A stretch of DNA of 64,000 bases from Ectorhizobium quercum. Lineage in GTDB: Bacteria; Pseudomonadota; Alphaproteobacteria; Rhizobiales; Rhizobiaceae. Shown here in pieces: positions 8,669 through 17,502 of this stretch. The position numbers and the translations under genes were made by a program. A model generated the notes under the pieces. The model was not told the DNA's origin. It saw only the letters and a list, made by a program, of their open reading frames with translations, and searched no databases. Every line of letters begins with the position of its first letter. Position 1 is the first letter of the stretch. The stretch lies in the NCBI RefSeq assembly GCF_026552795.1, contig NZ_JANFPI010000003.1, positions 372,001 through 436,000 on the forward strand. Reading direction: 5' to 3'.

Positions 8669-9406
8669 TCACACACCGCGCTTGTTGCCCCACAGGAGGA
8701 CGTGAAGCTGCGGCAGGACGCGGGCTTCGAACCAGCGGTCGGCGCACACCTTGTCCACCAGCCACAGCATGCGGTCCATCACCCCGTCGATATCGACCCG
8801 CGCATCGTCGTCGTCGGGCGGCGGCGGCGTATGGTTGCCTGGCTGGAGATAAACGGGAAGCTGCGGATGGCGTGCGGCGACGTCGCGTGCATAGAGATAG
8901 TCCGCATCGTCGAAAACGACGATCTTCAGGGCGGTTTGCGGCCGGCCGGCGGCCGCGGCCAGACAGTGTTCGAGGCTGTTCCAGTCGGTGTCCATGTCGC
9001 TGGAGGGCGGCTTGGGGCTGAGGACCAGATAGTCGAGATCGGCGAACCAGTCCCGTGCGATGCTGCCCTGCGTTTCGAGCGCGAAACGATAGCCCTCGTC
9101 ATGGCCTTTCGCGATCAGTTCCCCGAACGGCTGGATGGCGGGATTGCCGCCCGAAAGGGACACGGTCAGCGGCTGCCCGCCCGAAAGGCGCCTGACCTCC
9201 TGCCAGATGGCCTCGACCGTCATCGGCGTCCACTGGTCGCGATATTCGGTGTCGACGGCGTGCAGCGTGTCGCACCAGGAGCAGCGGTAATCGCAGCCGC
9301 CGGTGCGCACGAAGACGGTCGGCAGCCCGATCAGCATGCCCTCGCCCTGAATGGTCGGGCCGAAGATTTCACTGACGCGAATGGCCGTTTCGCGCCGGCT
9401 GCTCAT
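8669..9406 (-). CDS. queE: 7-carboxy-7-deazaguanine synthase QueE
   Basis: 245-residue radical SAM enzyme that converts 6-carboxytetrahydropterin to 7-carboxy-7-deazaguanine, the step after QueD in making preQ0 for queuosine in tRNA. The iron-sulfur motif CDYRCSWC (CxxxCxxC-type spacing) is near the N-terminus after [19 protein letters not shown]. The start ATG at 9406 overlaps the queD stop by four bases (ATGA). It ends only seven bases from the convergent scpB stop, leaving no room for a terminator. Last gene of the queC-queD-queE operon controlled by the preQ1 riboswitch at 10480-10510. Confidence 0.95.
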   Translation of the reverse strand: MSSRRETAIRVSEIFGPTIQGEGMLIGLPTVFVRTGGCDYRCSWCDTLHAVDTEYRDQWTPMTVEAIWQEVRRLSGGQPLTVSLSGGNPAIQPFGELIAKGHDEGYRFALETQGSIARDWFADLDYLVLSPKPPSSDMDTDWNSLEHCLAAAAGRPQTALKIVVFDDADYLYARDVAARHPQLPVYLQPGNHTPPPPDDDDARVDIDGVMDRMLWLVDKVCADRWFEARVLPQLHVLLWGNKRGV

Positions 9407-9759
9407 GGCCGGTATTCCGCCCATGTCTTGGGTGTTTCGCTCACGCGCACGGCGCTCGTTTCCGGCAGGCGCGCCTTGCACCAGTCGTAGAAATGCTGCG
9501 CAAGGCACTCCGCCGTCACCCGGTCGTGGCCGAGCACGTCGTTGAGATGACGGTGGTCGAAATGCGTGTCGATATACTGCTTGAGGGGCGCAAGCTCGTG
9601 ATAGTCGCGAACGAAGCCGTGCTCGTTCAGCTCGGTGCCGGAAAGCTCGACCTCGACGATGTAGTTATGCCCGTGCAGGCGGGCGCATTGATGGTCGTCG
9701 GGCAGGCTTTTCAGCTGGTGCGAAGCGGAAAAATGGAATTCCTTCGTGATCCGGAACAT
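9403..9759 (-). CDS. queD: 6-carboxytetrahydropterin synthase QueD
   Basis: 118-residue enzyme of the 6-pyruvoyl-tetrahydropterin synthase fold; it turns 7,8-dihydroneopterin triphosphate into 6-carboxytetrahydropterin in the queuosine pathway. Zinc-binding histidines are visible in FHFSASHQL (residues 8-16) and LHGHNY (29-33). The catalytic cysteine is probably that in HQCARLHG, and the later Asp-His pair is in THFDHRHLN. Its ATG shares one base with the queC stop (TGATG) and its stop overlaps the queE start, so the three proteins are made in step. Confidence 0.95.
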   Translation of the reverse strand: MFRITKEFHFSASHQLKSLPDDHQCARLHGHNYIVEVELSGTELNEHGFVRDYHELAPLKQYIDTHFDHRHLNDVLGHDRVTAECLAQHFYDWCKARLPETSAVRVSETPKTWAEYRP

Positions 9760-10469
9760 CAGCGGACCTCGCGTGCCGCATAGGCGCCGGTGGCCGCCAC
9801 CCAGAAATCCGGGTCTTCGTAGTCGGTGGGATCGGCGATGCCGGCCAGGTGAAACGCCTCGCGCCGCTCGACGCAGGTGCCGCACCGGCCGCAGTGACGG
9901 TCTCCGCCCTTGTAGCACGACCATGTCTTTGCGAACGGCGTGCCGTGTTTCGCACCGTCGACCACGATGGCCGCCTTGGAAACGGTCACGTAGGGCGCGA
10001 ACAGCCGCACATCGGCATAGCCGTCGAGGGCCTGCTGCTGCATGGCGTTGAAACTGTCGATGAAGCCGGGGCGGCAATCCGGGTAGATGAAATGGTCGCC
10101 GCCGTGGACGGCGATGGCGACCACCTCGGCCTGCTGCGCGGCGGCCAGCCCGAAGGCGATGGTGAGCATGATGGCGTTGCGATTGGGAACCACCGTGCTA
10201 CGCATGGTCTCTTCGGCATAATGGCCTTCCGGCACGTCGACATCGTCGGTCAGCGCCGAACCGGTCAGGTGTGCGCCGATCGGGCGGATATCGATGATGT
10301 GATGCGGCACGCCGAGCCGTTTCGCACAGTCCGCGGCGAAATCCAGCTCCTTCCTGTGGCGCTGGCCGTAGTCGAAGGAAACGAGGCTGTTCAGTTCATG
10401 TTCCGCCGCGATCCTGTGGGCGAGCGAAACGGAGTCCAGTCCGCCGGAGCAGATGACGATCGTTTTCAT
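9759..10469 (-). CDS. queC: 7-cyano-7-deazaguanine synthase QueC
   Basis: 236-residue ATP-dependent enzyme that makes preQ0 from 7-carboxy-7-deazaguanine and ammonia. The PP-loop ATP motif SGGLDSVSLA is at residues 8-17, and the C-terminal zinc site is in HCGRCGTCVERREAF. First gene of the operon. The ribosome site AAGGA is the 3' end of the preQ1 aptamer just upstream, so ligand binding should hide it and lower translation when preQ1 is plentiful. Confidence 0.96.
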   Translation of the reverse strand: MKTIVICSGGLDSVSLAHRIAAEHELNSLVSFDYGQRHRKELDFAADCAKRLGVPHHIIDIRPIGAHLTGSALTDDVDVPEGHYAEETMRSTVVPNRNAIMLTIAFGLAAAQQAEVVAIAVHGGDHFIYPDCRPGFIDSFNAMQQQALDGYADVRLFAPYVTVSKAAIVVDGAKHGTPFAKTWSCYKGGDRHCGRCGTCVERREAFHLAGIADPTDYEDPDFWVAATGAYAAREVR

Positions 10470-10479
10470 AATCAGGTGT

Positions 10480-10510
10480 CCTTGTTTTGACCGGGTAGGC
10501 TGCGACCGGA
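10480..10510 (-). promoter_or_regulatory. preQ1-I riboswitch upstream of queC
   Basis: On the minus strand a short stem CCGG/CCGG (10509-10506 with 10494-10491) encloses UCGCAGCCUAC, followed by UCAAAACAAGG. The segments GUCGCAG, ACCC and AAAACAAGG match the compact class I preQ1 aptamer of Thermoanaerobacter, whose A-rich tail ends in AAGG and folds back as a pseudoknot. The tail includes the queC ribosome site, 10-13 bases before its ATG, which predicts translational repression by preQ1. Recognition is from memory of that aptamer; a covariance-model search would settle it. Confidence 0.8.
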
Positions 10511-10569
10511 TAATGGCGGGCTTCTAAAGCAAAGACGCGCGGTTGTGAAGACGAGGCGGGGAAAATTGC

Positions 10570-10591
10570 GGGCCGGGATGCGACCCGGCCC
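10570..10591 (-). terminator. terminator of the AI-2E transporter gene
   Basis: An 8-bp GC-only stem (10570-10577 with 10584-10591) is followed on the minus strand by GCAATTTTCC. It sits five bases past the transporter stop and before the queC leader. Confidence 0.75.
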
Positions 10592-10595
10592 TGTT

Positions 10596-11699
10596 TCATG
10601 CGTCCGTGTCGCGGTCCTCGATGAGCGTGTCCCGGCCTGAAAGGTCGTCCTGCGACAACAGCGACCAGACGGCGAGGAACAGGGCCGCGACGAGAGGCCC
10701 GATCACGAAGCCGTTCATGCCGATGAGCGCCAGGCCGCCGAGCGTCGAGACAAGCACCAGATAGTCGGGCAGGCGGGTGGATTTGCCCACCAGCGGCGGC
10801 CGCAGAAGATTGTCGATCAGGCTGATGACGAAGACACCCACCGCAAACAGGAGGATTCCCTTGAGATAGCTTCCCGAGAGCAGGAAGTAGATCGCCACCG
10901 GCGCCCAGACGAGAAAGGCGCCGACCGCCGGCAGAAGGGACAGCATCGCCATCACCACGCCCCAGAGCAGGGCGGCCTCTATCCCCAGCAGCCAGAACGT
11001 CACGCCGCCGATGGTGCCCTGAATGGCTGCGATGATTACGTTGCCCTTCACCGTGGCCTTCACCACCGCTGCGAACTGGCCGAACAGATAGTCGGTCTGG
11101 CGAAGGTTCAGCGGACTCGATCGGCGGATCGCGCCGACAAGACGCGGACCGTCCCGGAACAGGAAGAACAGCAGATAGATCAGCACGCCGAGATTGATGA
11201 GAAGCTGGGCCGTGTTCTGGCCGATGGCGAGCGCTCTCGTGGCGATCGCCTGCGTAACCTGGCCGATGAAGGCCGTCAGGCGGGCCTGGATCTCGGAGAA
11301 TTCGGCGAGATTGAGCCGGGCGAGGGCATCCAGCACGAAAGTCGGCAGCGAGGCGCGGACCTGCGCGAGAATCGCCGCTGGGTCGAACTCGCGGTTGCTC
11401 AGGCGCGTATAGAGATTGGTGGCCTCGCGTGCCAGCGAAGCCAGCAGCAGCGATACCGGGATCACGACGATGAAAATGCACAGGATGGTGCAGACCGCCG
11501 CCGCCAGGCTCTTGCGCCCGCCGAACGACCTTTCCAGCCGCCTTTGCAGAGAATTGAACAGGATGGCAAGAACGACCGCCCACAGGATCGCGCCGTAGAA
11601 CGGAAGGACCAGGGCGATGAAGGCGATGGAAACGAGCACCACGACGGTGACGAAGCTGGCCTTTTGAAACTGTGGGGTCGTCAATGTGTCCTCCGGCAT
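10596..11699 (-). CDS. AI-2E family transporter
   Basis: 367-residue multi-pass inner-membrane protein of the AI-2E (TqsA/PerM) family, whose members export autoinducer-2 or act as ion/proton antiporters. About seven or eight hydrophobic segments are visible, among them FVTVVVLVSIAFIALVLPFY near the N-terminus, LLINLGVLIYLLFFLF and ALIGMNGFVIGPLVAALFL near the end. The family's PLVG and FVIGPLV region is present. I start at the ATG at 11699, with AGGA close before it; an upstream in-frame ATG at 11744 lacks a ribosome site. It is transcribed alone, with its own terminator. The substrate cannot be assigned. Confidence 0.88.
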   Translation of the reverse strand: MPEDTLTTPQFQKASFVTVVVLVSIAFIALVLPFYGAILWAVVLAILFNSLQRRLERSFGGRKSLAAAVCTILCIFIVVIPVSLLLASLAREATNLYTRLSNREFDPAAILAQVRASLPTFVLDALARLNLAEFSEIQARLTAFIGQVTQAIATRALAIGQNTAQLLINLGVLIYLLFFLFRDGPRLVGAIRRSSPLNLRQTDYLFGQFAAVVKATVKGNVIIAAIQGTIGGVTFWLLGIEAALLWGVVMAMLSLLPAVGAFLVWAPVAIYFLLSGSYLKGILLFAVGVFVISLIDNLLRPPLVGKSTRLPDYLVLVSTLGGLALIGMNGFVIGPLVAALFLAVWSLLSQDDLSGRDTLIEDRDTDA

Positions 11700-12271
11700 G
11701 TTCCTGCAAACGTATCGTCGGGCCCGTCTTCGCGATTCCGGCAATGCGCGGGCGATCCTATCCGATCCGGTGCCCGATACGTAGTCCCGTAATGAGGAAG
11801 CGGCGTCGAACGGGGCGCGGTCGCCGCGCCGCCGGCGCTCGGGCGCGTGTGAACGGCATGGTTTCCTTGACGAAAGCCATCCATTGCCGCGAACGTGATC
11901 GCCCGCGCTTTCTTCTTCGAAGAGCGGCGTTTTCGCCGAAAACGGGCGCTCCGCAGCCCGCCGGACGGGCGGGTGCGACGTTTACGTGTCCGTATCGGGT
12001 TGCAATTGTGGTTTTTTCTGGTTAGTCATGCCGCCGTTCGAGCCCGCCGCGGCTCGCACTTTGACTGGCGCTTGGGGTCTTTCGCAAGACCCGTTTCCCG
12101 GCTTCATGCCTTTTTGCGCCAGAGCGATGCTCCCTTGTGTCGCGCTTGCTTCCCTTTTGCCCGTTGGCTCTTTCAGGGGAAGTTGACCAATCATCTCGGT
12201 TAACGGGCATTGCAGCGGTCCGTTCGGCCAGCATTTTTGTGCGCTGCACAACGACGAAGGACAATATTGTC
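11700..12271. other. 572-bp intergenic region between divergent transporter genes
   Basis: Holds the divergent promoters of the AI-2E gene (minus) and proX (plus). TTGACC at 12183-12188 is a possible -35 for proX, but no convincing -10 follows at normal spacing. I see no conserved protein, RNA gene or repeat in it; the short open frames here lack ribosome sites and recognisable sequence. Confidence 0.5.
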
Positions 12272-13273
12272 ATGACGAAGTTGATTGCCATGTCTTTTCT
12301 TGCCGCCTGTGGCGGCCTGATGGCGACCTCCGCCCTGGCCCAGGATGGTTGCGGCCGTGTCACCATTGCCGAAATGAACTGGGCTTCCGCCGGCGTCGCC
12401 GCGTGGGTCGACAAGGTTATTCTCGAGGAAGGGTATGGCTGCACCGTCGATCTGGTGAGCGGCGATACGATGCCGACCTTTACATCGATGAACGAGAAGG
12501 GCGAGCCTGATGTCGCCCCCGAACTGTGGGTCAATTCGGTGAAGGACCCGCTCGCCAACGCCGTGTCCGAAGGCCGGCTGATCGAGGCGGCCCGCATTCT
12601 GGAAGAGGGCGGCGTCGAAGGCTGGTGGATTCCGGCCTATGTAGCCGAGGCCCATCCCGAAATCACCTCCGTCGAAAAGGCGCTGGAGCATCCCGAACTC
12701 TTTCCCGCACCGGAACGGCCCGAGCGCGGCGCCGTGATGAACTGCCCGGCCGGCTGGAGCTGCCAGATCACCACCGCCAACCTCTATCGCGCCCTGAAGG
12801 CCGGCGAGAAGGGTTTCGATCTGGTCGACAGCGGCTCCTCCGCCGGCCTCGACGGCTCGATTGCGAATGCCTATGAGCGCAAGCAGGGCTGGCTCGGCTA
12901 CTACTGGTCGCCGACGGCCATCCTCGGCAAGTACGACATGGTGAAGCTGCCGTTCGAAAAGCCGCTCGACCGCAAGGAATTCGACGAATGCACGGTGGTT
13001 GCGGACTGCGCGGACCCGCAGGTCACGTCCTATCCGACCGCCGACGTCTTCACCGTCGTCACCAAGTCGTTCGCCGAGAAGAACGCCATCGCTATGGACT
13101 ATCTCGGCAAGCGCAGCTGGAAGAACGACGTCGTGAACGAGATCCTCGCCTGGCAGGACGAGAACCAGGCCACGAACGAGGACGCCGCTTTCCACTTCCT
13201 GGAAACCAAGCCTGAAATCTGGAAGGCGTGGCTTGCGCCGGATGTCGCCCAGCAGGTCGAAGACGCGATCTGA
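12272..13273 (+). CDS. glycine betaine/proline-type ABC transporter substrate-binding protein
   Basis: 333-residue periplasmic binding protein of the OpuAC/ProX family, which captures quaternary amines such as glycine betaine, choline or proline betaine for import. A signal peptide ends near SALAQDG (cleavage around residue 23). The mature protein starts CGRVTIAEMNWASAGVAAWV; SGDTMPTF and PELWVN are typical. Paired cysteines (CPAGWSC and CTVVADC) are notable. AAGGA lies nine bases before the ATG. It is the first gene of an operon with a permease and an ATPase. A 13-bp stem-loop follows it and may keep its mRNA more abundant than that of the permease. Exact substrate uncertain. Confidence 0.9.
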   Translation: MTKLIAMSFLAACGGLMATSALAQDGCGRVTIAEMNWASAGVAAWVDKVILEEGYGCTVDLVSGDTMPTFTSMNEKGEPDVAPELWVNSVKDPLANAVSEGRLIEAARILEEGGVEGWWIPAYVAEAHPEITSVEKALEHPELFPAPERPERGAVMNCPAGWSCQITTANLYRALKAGEKGFDLVDSGSSAGLDGSIANAYERKQGWLGYYWSPTAILGKYDMVKLPFEKPLDRKEFDECTVVADCADPQVTSYPTADVFTVVTKSFAEKNAIAMDYLGKRSWKNDVVNEILAWQDENQATNEDAAFHFLETKPEIWKAWLAPDVAQQVEDAI

Positions 13274-13292
13274 CCGTTCCATCCGGGTTTTC

Positions 13293-13324
13293 CGGAACCG
13301 CCCGGTTTCCGCCGGGTGGTTCCG
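13293..13324 (+). terminator. stem-loop between binding-protein and permease genes
   Basis: A 13-bp stem with one G-U pair (13293-13305 with 13312-13324) closes a six-base loop without a T run. In importer operons such structures often lower read-through or shield the upstream message; here it is probably attenuating, not a full stop. Confidence 0.5.
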
Positions 13325-13360
13325 TGCCGTTTCATTGAATGAATTTCGAAAGGATAGCCG

Positions 13361-14272
13361 ATGGCTTCATCCTGCTGGGGGCTTCCGTCCCTCCTGTGCG
13401 AGGCGCCGGCCCTGAGCGGCCAGACGCTGCGCGCCATGCGCCGCACCATCGACGGTGGCTTTCGCGACATGGTGCGCTCGATGTCTCCCTATATCGATGC
13501 CGCGACTGCCCCGCTTCAACGTTTTCTCAACGCGCTCGAGGGCGTCTTCGTCGACAGCCCGTGGATCGTCGTCTTCCTGCTTCTGCTGATCGTGATCCAT
13601 GTCGCCGGACGCTCCTGGAAGATCACGCTCGGCACGGCATTTGCACTCTTCGCCATCGGCTGGGTCGGGTTGTGGCAGGATGCGATGGTGACGCTCTCGA
13701 TGGTCACGATCTGCACCCTGACGGCGGTCGTCATCGGCCTGCCGATCGGCATCGCCGCCGCCCGTTCGGACCGGGCCCAGCAGATCATCAATCCCGTGCT
13801 GGATGTGATGCAGACATTGCCGAGCTTCGTCTATCTCATTCCGGTGGTGGTCATTTTCGGCATCGGCAAGGTGCCGGGCATGATCGCGGTGGTGATCTAC
13901 GCCATGCCGCCGATGATCCGCCTCACCAATCTCGGCATCCGGCTGGTGGACAAGGAGGTCATAGAGGCAGCCGACGCATTCGGCTCGTCCGAGCGGCAGA
14001 AATTGTGGGGCGTGCAACTGCCGCTTTCCCTGCCGACGCTGATGACCGGCGTCAACCAGACCATCATGATGTCGCTGTCGATGGTCGTCGTCGCGTCGAT
14101 GGTCGGGGTCGGCGGTCTCGGCAGGAACGTTCTCCAGGCGATCAACAACCAGTTCTTCACGCTGGGCTTCCTGAACGGTTTCGCACTCGTGGCGATCGCC
14201 ATTTCCTTCGATCGCGCCAGCCAGGCGTTCGGCAAGCGTCTCCAACGCTACACGGAGGTCCACAATGACTGA
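13361..14272 (+). CDS. betaine ABC transporter permease (ProW-like)
   Basis: 303-residue inner-membrane permease. A non-hydrophobic N-terminal stretch of about 65 residues precedes the first helix (WIVVFLLLLIVIHVAG). Five or six further helices follow, with the binding-protein-dependent transport signature around EAADAFGSSERQKLWGVQLPLSLPTLM, the loop that docks on the ATPase. AAAGGA is seven bases before the ATG. It overlaps the next gene by eight bases. Works with the upstream periplasmic protein and the downstream ATPase. Confidence 0.92.
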   Translation: MASSCWGLPSLLCEAPALSGQTLRAMRRTIDGGFRDMVRSMSPYIDAATAPLQRFLNALEGVFVDSPWIVVFLLLLIVIHVAGRSWKITLGTAFALFAIGWVGLWQDAMVTLSMVTICTLTAVVIGLPIGIAAARSDRAQQIINPVLDVMQTLPSFVYLIPVVVIFGIGKVPGMIAVVIYAMPPMIRLTNLGIRLVDKEVIEAADAFGSSERQKLWGVQLPLSLPTLMTGVNQTIMMSLSMVVVASMVGVGGLGRNVLQAINNQFFTLGFLNGFALVAIAISFDRASQAFGKRLQRYTEVHND

Positions 14273-15350
14273 TCCCAACCAGGCCGCCGACGAGAGCGGC
14301 ACGCTCGAAGCCGACGAGGAGGCCTTCGTTCCGGGTATCGAGATCCGCAATCTCTACAAGATATTCGGACGCGATCCCGACCGCTGGGTCGATGCGGTCA
14401 GGAACGGCATGACCAAGGGAGAGCTGAACCGCAAGCATAATCACTCCCTCGGCCTGTGCAATATCAATACCGAGCTTCCAGCGGGACATATCTCCGTCAT
14501 CATGGGGCTTTCCGGTTCGGGAAAGTCCACGCTTCTGCGCCACATCAACGGACTGATCGCGCCGACGGCCGGCGAGGTTCTGATCGACGGTCAGGACGTC
14601 GCGAAGATGACGGCTGACGAATTGCGGAACTTCCGCCGCCACAAGACGGCGATGGTGTTCCAGAAATTCGGGTTGCTGCCGCACCGCACCGTGCTGGAAA
14701 ACACCCTTTACGGGCTGGATATCCAGAGCATTCCCCGTCGTGAGAGTGTGCCGCGCGCCAGGCACTGGATCGAGCGGGTCGGTCTGCACGGCTACGAGGA
14801 CCACTATCCCACCCAGCTTTCCGGCGGCATGCAGCAACGTGTCGGGCTGGCGCGGGCGCTGGCGAACGATGCACCCATCCTGCTGATGGACGAAGCGTTT
14901 TCCGCGCTCGACCCGTTGATCCGGGTGGACATGCAGTCCGTCCTGCTCGAACTGCAAAAGGAACTGCGCAAGACCATCGTCTTCATCACGCACGATCTCG
15001 ACGAGGCGTTGCGGCTGGGAGACCGGGTCGTCATTCTTCGGGCCGGCGAGATCGCCCAGCAGGGCACCTGTCAGGATATCGTCATGAATCCGGCGAACGA
15101 TTACGTGCGTTCCTTCGTTCGCGAGGTGAACCGTTCCCGCGTGGTCGTGCTGCGGTCGATCGCACGCCCCAAAAAGCCCGGAGAGGACTGGCCGGAACTC
15201 TGCCTGCCCGGTTCCACCACGCTCGAAGAGGCCGCGAAACGGCTGACGTCTTCCGACATTCGCGAGGCCGCCGTGCTGTCGCGTCAGGGAAAGCCGCGCG
15301 GCGTGGTCGATCTGATGGACGTGACGCGCAACATGCTGCGCGGCGATTGA
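14265..15350 (+). CDS. betaine ABC transporter ATP-binding protein (ProV-like)
   Basis: 361-residue ATPase that powers the importer. Walker A is GLSGSGKST, the Q-loop is MVFQKFGLLPHRTVLENTLYG, the signature is LSGGMQQRVGLARAL, and Walker B is ILLMDEAFSALDP followed by the H-loop FITHDLDEAL. The extended N-terminus with IEIRNLYKIFGRDPDRW is characteristic of the glycine betaine/proline ATPases. The C-terminal 90 residues look like a shortened CBS-type regulatory region (TSSDIREAAVLSRQGKPRGVVDL), with probably one complete CBS unit, which in OpuA-type systems senses ionic strength. Overlaps the permease gene by eight bases. Confidence 0.93.
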   Translation: MTDPNQAADESGTLEADEEAFVPGIEIRNLYKIFGRDPDRWVDAVRNGMTKGELNRKHNHSLGLCNINTELPAGHISVIMGLSGSGKSTLLRHINGLIAPTAGEVLIDGQDVAKMTADELRNFRRHKTAMVFQKFGLLPHRTVLENTLYGLDIQSIPRRESVPRARHWIERVGLHGYEDHYPTQLSGGMQQRVGLARALANDAPILLMDEAFSALDPLIRVDMQSVLLELQKELRKTIVFITHDLDEALRLGDRVVILRAGEIAQQGTCQDIVMNPANDYVRSFVREVNRSRVVVLRSIARPKKPGEDWPELCLPGSTTLEEAAKRLTSSDIREAAVLSRQGKPRGVVDLMDVTRNMLRGD

Positions 15351-15414
15351 CCGGAGGTGAGGGGAGCACGATCCGCGTCCCCGCGGGCGTCGTGCGCCTC
15401 TGGCGAAACAGTGA

Positions 15415-15696
15415 ATGAAAGCGAAGCTCATGGAAACGAACCGGCCTCTCGGCGTGATATTGCCGGTCGAAATGGTCGACATGATCAGCGAGGCGATCGC
15501 ATCGGGAGATTATGCCACGGAAGGCGAAGTCGTCGCGGCGGGGCTTCGCCTTCTCGCGGCCCGGCGTGCGCAGTCGGTGCCGGGGGCGGGCGAATCACTT
15601 GTGCCTTCCCGTAATATTCCCGGAGAGGATATTCCTTCTCGCGCATCGCGGGAAAAATCGAGTGCATTCGCCTTCGGGCGAATGTTCGGATTCTGA
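15415..15696 (+). CDS. ParD-like antitoxin (orphan)
   Basis: 93-residue protein whose first half resembles ParD/CopG ribbon-helix-helix antitoxins: LGVILPVEMVDMISEAIASG, then DYATEGEVVAAGLRLLAARRAQ. The second half, where ParD normally wraps ParE, is Ser/Pro-rich and unlike other ParDs. No parE toxin follows; the next gene is an EAL protein. Start is uncertain (ATG 15415 or 15430), neither with a strong ribosome site. It may be an orphan remnant or have become a plain repressor. Confidence 0.65.
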   Translation: MKAKLMETNRPLGVILPVEMVDMISEAIASGDYATEGEVVAAGLRLLAARRAQSVPGAGESLVPSRNIPGEDIPSRASREKSSAFAFGRMFGF

Positions 15697-15795
15697 ATAG
15701 TCTGGCGGACGAGGCGTCGAATCCAGATTCGATGGGCGATAACCATGTAGGGCCGGCGACAATTCGCCGCTGTTTTCTGTAATCCTGCCAAGACT

Positions 15796-15808
15796 TTACT
15801 TATGAAGT
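15796..15808 (+). promoter_or_regulatory. TTACTTATGAAGT element upstream of the EAL gene
   Basis: 12 of 13 bases match the element at 5530-5542. Here it lies 49 bases before the EAL gene start, with an AT-rich TTATATTAT just after it (15810-15818). Possible common promoter element; weak evidence. Confidence 0.25.
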
Positions 15809-15856
15809 GGTTATATTATCCTTTGGTGGTGGAAAAGACCCTGAAGGGATCGTGGA

Positions 15857-17437
15857 ATGGCAGCCCCCCTGCGGCGAAGGCAGTCGACATTACGGGTGAT
15901 AACGGCCGGCAGAAAGAACTCCGTTTGCAAGCTCCTCGAAGTCGCGATCCAGCAGGGCCAGGTCTGGCCGGGTTTCCAGCCGATCATCGACATACGCTCC
16001 GGAAAGGTGGCCGGATTCGAGGTCCTCGCCCGGTGGAGCGACCCGCAGGACGGCGACATCAGCCCCCTGACGTTCATCGCGCCGCTGGAGCGGCTCGGCC
16101 TGCTCGACCTGCTGTCCGACGCGCTGATGGAGCAGGCCTGTCTGGCGGCTGTGAACTGGCCGGGCGAGTTTTTCCTGGCCTTCAACATTTCCCCGCTTCA
16201 GCTGGCCAGCAGGAACCTGCCGCAGCATATTGCCGATGTCGTGCGCAGGACGGGATTTCCCATCGGCCGGGTTCAGGTCGAAATCACCGAAAGCTCCCTC
16301 ATGGCCGATGCGAAAAGCGGCCACGGGATATTGCACGAGCTGGATGCGCTGGGGGTGCGGATTGCCATCGACGATTTCGGAACGGGCTATTCGAACCTTG
16401 CCCGGCTGGAAGCCTTCCCGTTCCACAAGCTCAAGATTGACAGGCGTTTCGTACACCTGATCGACCGCGAGCCGGCGAAGCGCCGGATTGCGGCGGCCAT
16501 CATCGGGCTCGGCCAAAGTCTCGGCATAACGGTCGTTGCCGAAGGGGTGGAGACGAAGGAAGAGGAAGCGACCCTGCGGGAATTCGGGTGCGATCTGGGG
16601 CAGGGGTGGCTCTACGGCAAGGCCCTGAATGCCGCCGGCGCGGGCCAGTTCCTCGAAACCGTCGGGAACAGGAGCGTGCAGACCCGAACGCTCGACATCT
16701 CGCCGTTCCAGCGGCTGCATCAGCTGGCGGCATTGTACAAGCAGGCGCCGGTCGGCCTGTGCTTCATCGATCTGGATTTTCGGCATGTGAGCGCCAACAA
16801 TCGCTTTGCCAGCATGCACGGCCTGAGCGCCGCGGAACTGGAAGGAAAGACGATCCATGAGGTGATGGAGCCGGTTGCCGCCGACATCGCCGTGCAATTG
16901 CTGCGCAATTCTATGGAAACCGGCGCGTCCGCGCAGCACCAGTATCATTTTCAGGGCCGCGACGTCCTCGTCTTCAATACCCGCGTGACGGATGTCGACG
17001 ATGCGGTCATCGGCTTCTCGCTGGTTTCGATCGATAACACCGAACAGATGCGGGCGCTGAACGCCCTTGCCGACCGCGAGGAGCATTATCGGTACGTGAC
17101 CGAGCTGAACCCCCATATCGAATGGGCCGCGACCCCCGACGGAATTTTCGACTATATCAGCCCCAGTTCGGAGGATCTGCCCGGAGATACGATGCGGCAG
17201 CGCATCGAGCGGTGGCAGAGGAGAATCCATCCGGAGGATTTTCCCCGCTTGAAGGAGAAGTGGTTCAGCTGGATCACGAGCGACGAGCCTTACAAGGAAG
17301 AGTTCCGCTTCATCCAGCCGGACGGAAGTTTCCGGCACGTATGCAGTTATGCCATCGCGGCGAAATGGCCCGACGGGCGCATCAAGAGATGGTACGGAAT
17401 CACCAAGGACATTCCTGTTTTGCCTTCGGACACCTGA
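15857..17437 (+). CDS. EAL-domain cyclic-di-GMP phosphodiesterase with PAS domains
   Basis: 526-residue soluble protein. The EAL domain comes first (about residues 25-265), an unusual order since sensor domains normally precede it. The catalytic set appears complete: EVLARW in place of EALVRW, NISPLQL, VQVEITESS, AIDDFGTGYSNL, KLKIDRRFV and VAEGVET. It should cleave c-di-GMP to pGpG. Two PAS-like domains follow: residues about 285-390 (GLCFIDLDFRHVSANNRFA) and 400-520 (a PAS fold with PAC tail, SFRHVCSYAIAAKWPDGRIKRWYG). AAGGGA precedes the ATG. It faces a PAS-GGDEF gene tail to tail, so synthesis and breakdown of the same second messenger are encoded together. Confidence 0.92.
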   Translation: MAAPLRRRQSTLRVITAGRKNSVCKLLEVAIQQGQVWPGFQPIIDIRSGKVAGFEVLARWSDPQDGDISPLTFIAPLERLGLLDLLSDALMEQACLAAVNWPGEFFLAFNISPLQLASRNLPQHIADVVRRTGFPIGRVQVEITESSLMADAKSGHGILHELDALGVRIAIDDFGTGYSNLARLEAFPFHKLKIDRRFVHLIDREPAKRRIAAAIIGLGQSLGITVVAEGVETKEEEATLREFGCDLGQGWLYGKALNAAGAGQFLETVGNRSVQTRTLDISPFQRLHQLAALYKQAPVGLCFIDLDFRHVSANNRFASMHGLSAAELEGKTIHEVMEPVAADIAVQLLRNSMETGASAQHQYHFQGRDVLVFNTRVTDVDDAVIGFSLVSIDNTEQMRALNALADREEHYRYVTELNPHIEWAATPDGIFDYISPSSEDLPGDTMRQRIERWQRRIHPEDFPRLKEKWFSWITSDEPYKEEFRFIQPDGSFRHVCSYAIAAKWPDGRIKRWYGITKDIPVLPSDT

Positions 17438-17502
17438 CGCAGGGAATGAATTCGTAAAACCTGCGTCCGGAAACATGTAGGAACAAAAGCGGGAATGCTT
17501 TT

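Noticed and set aside
11895..12203. A 102-codon Arg/Phe-rich frame upstream of proX
   Set aside because: No ribosome site, no recognisable domain and a composition typical of random GC-rich sequence.
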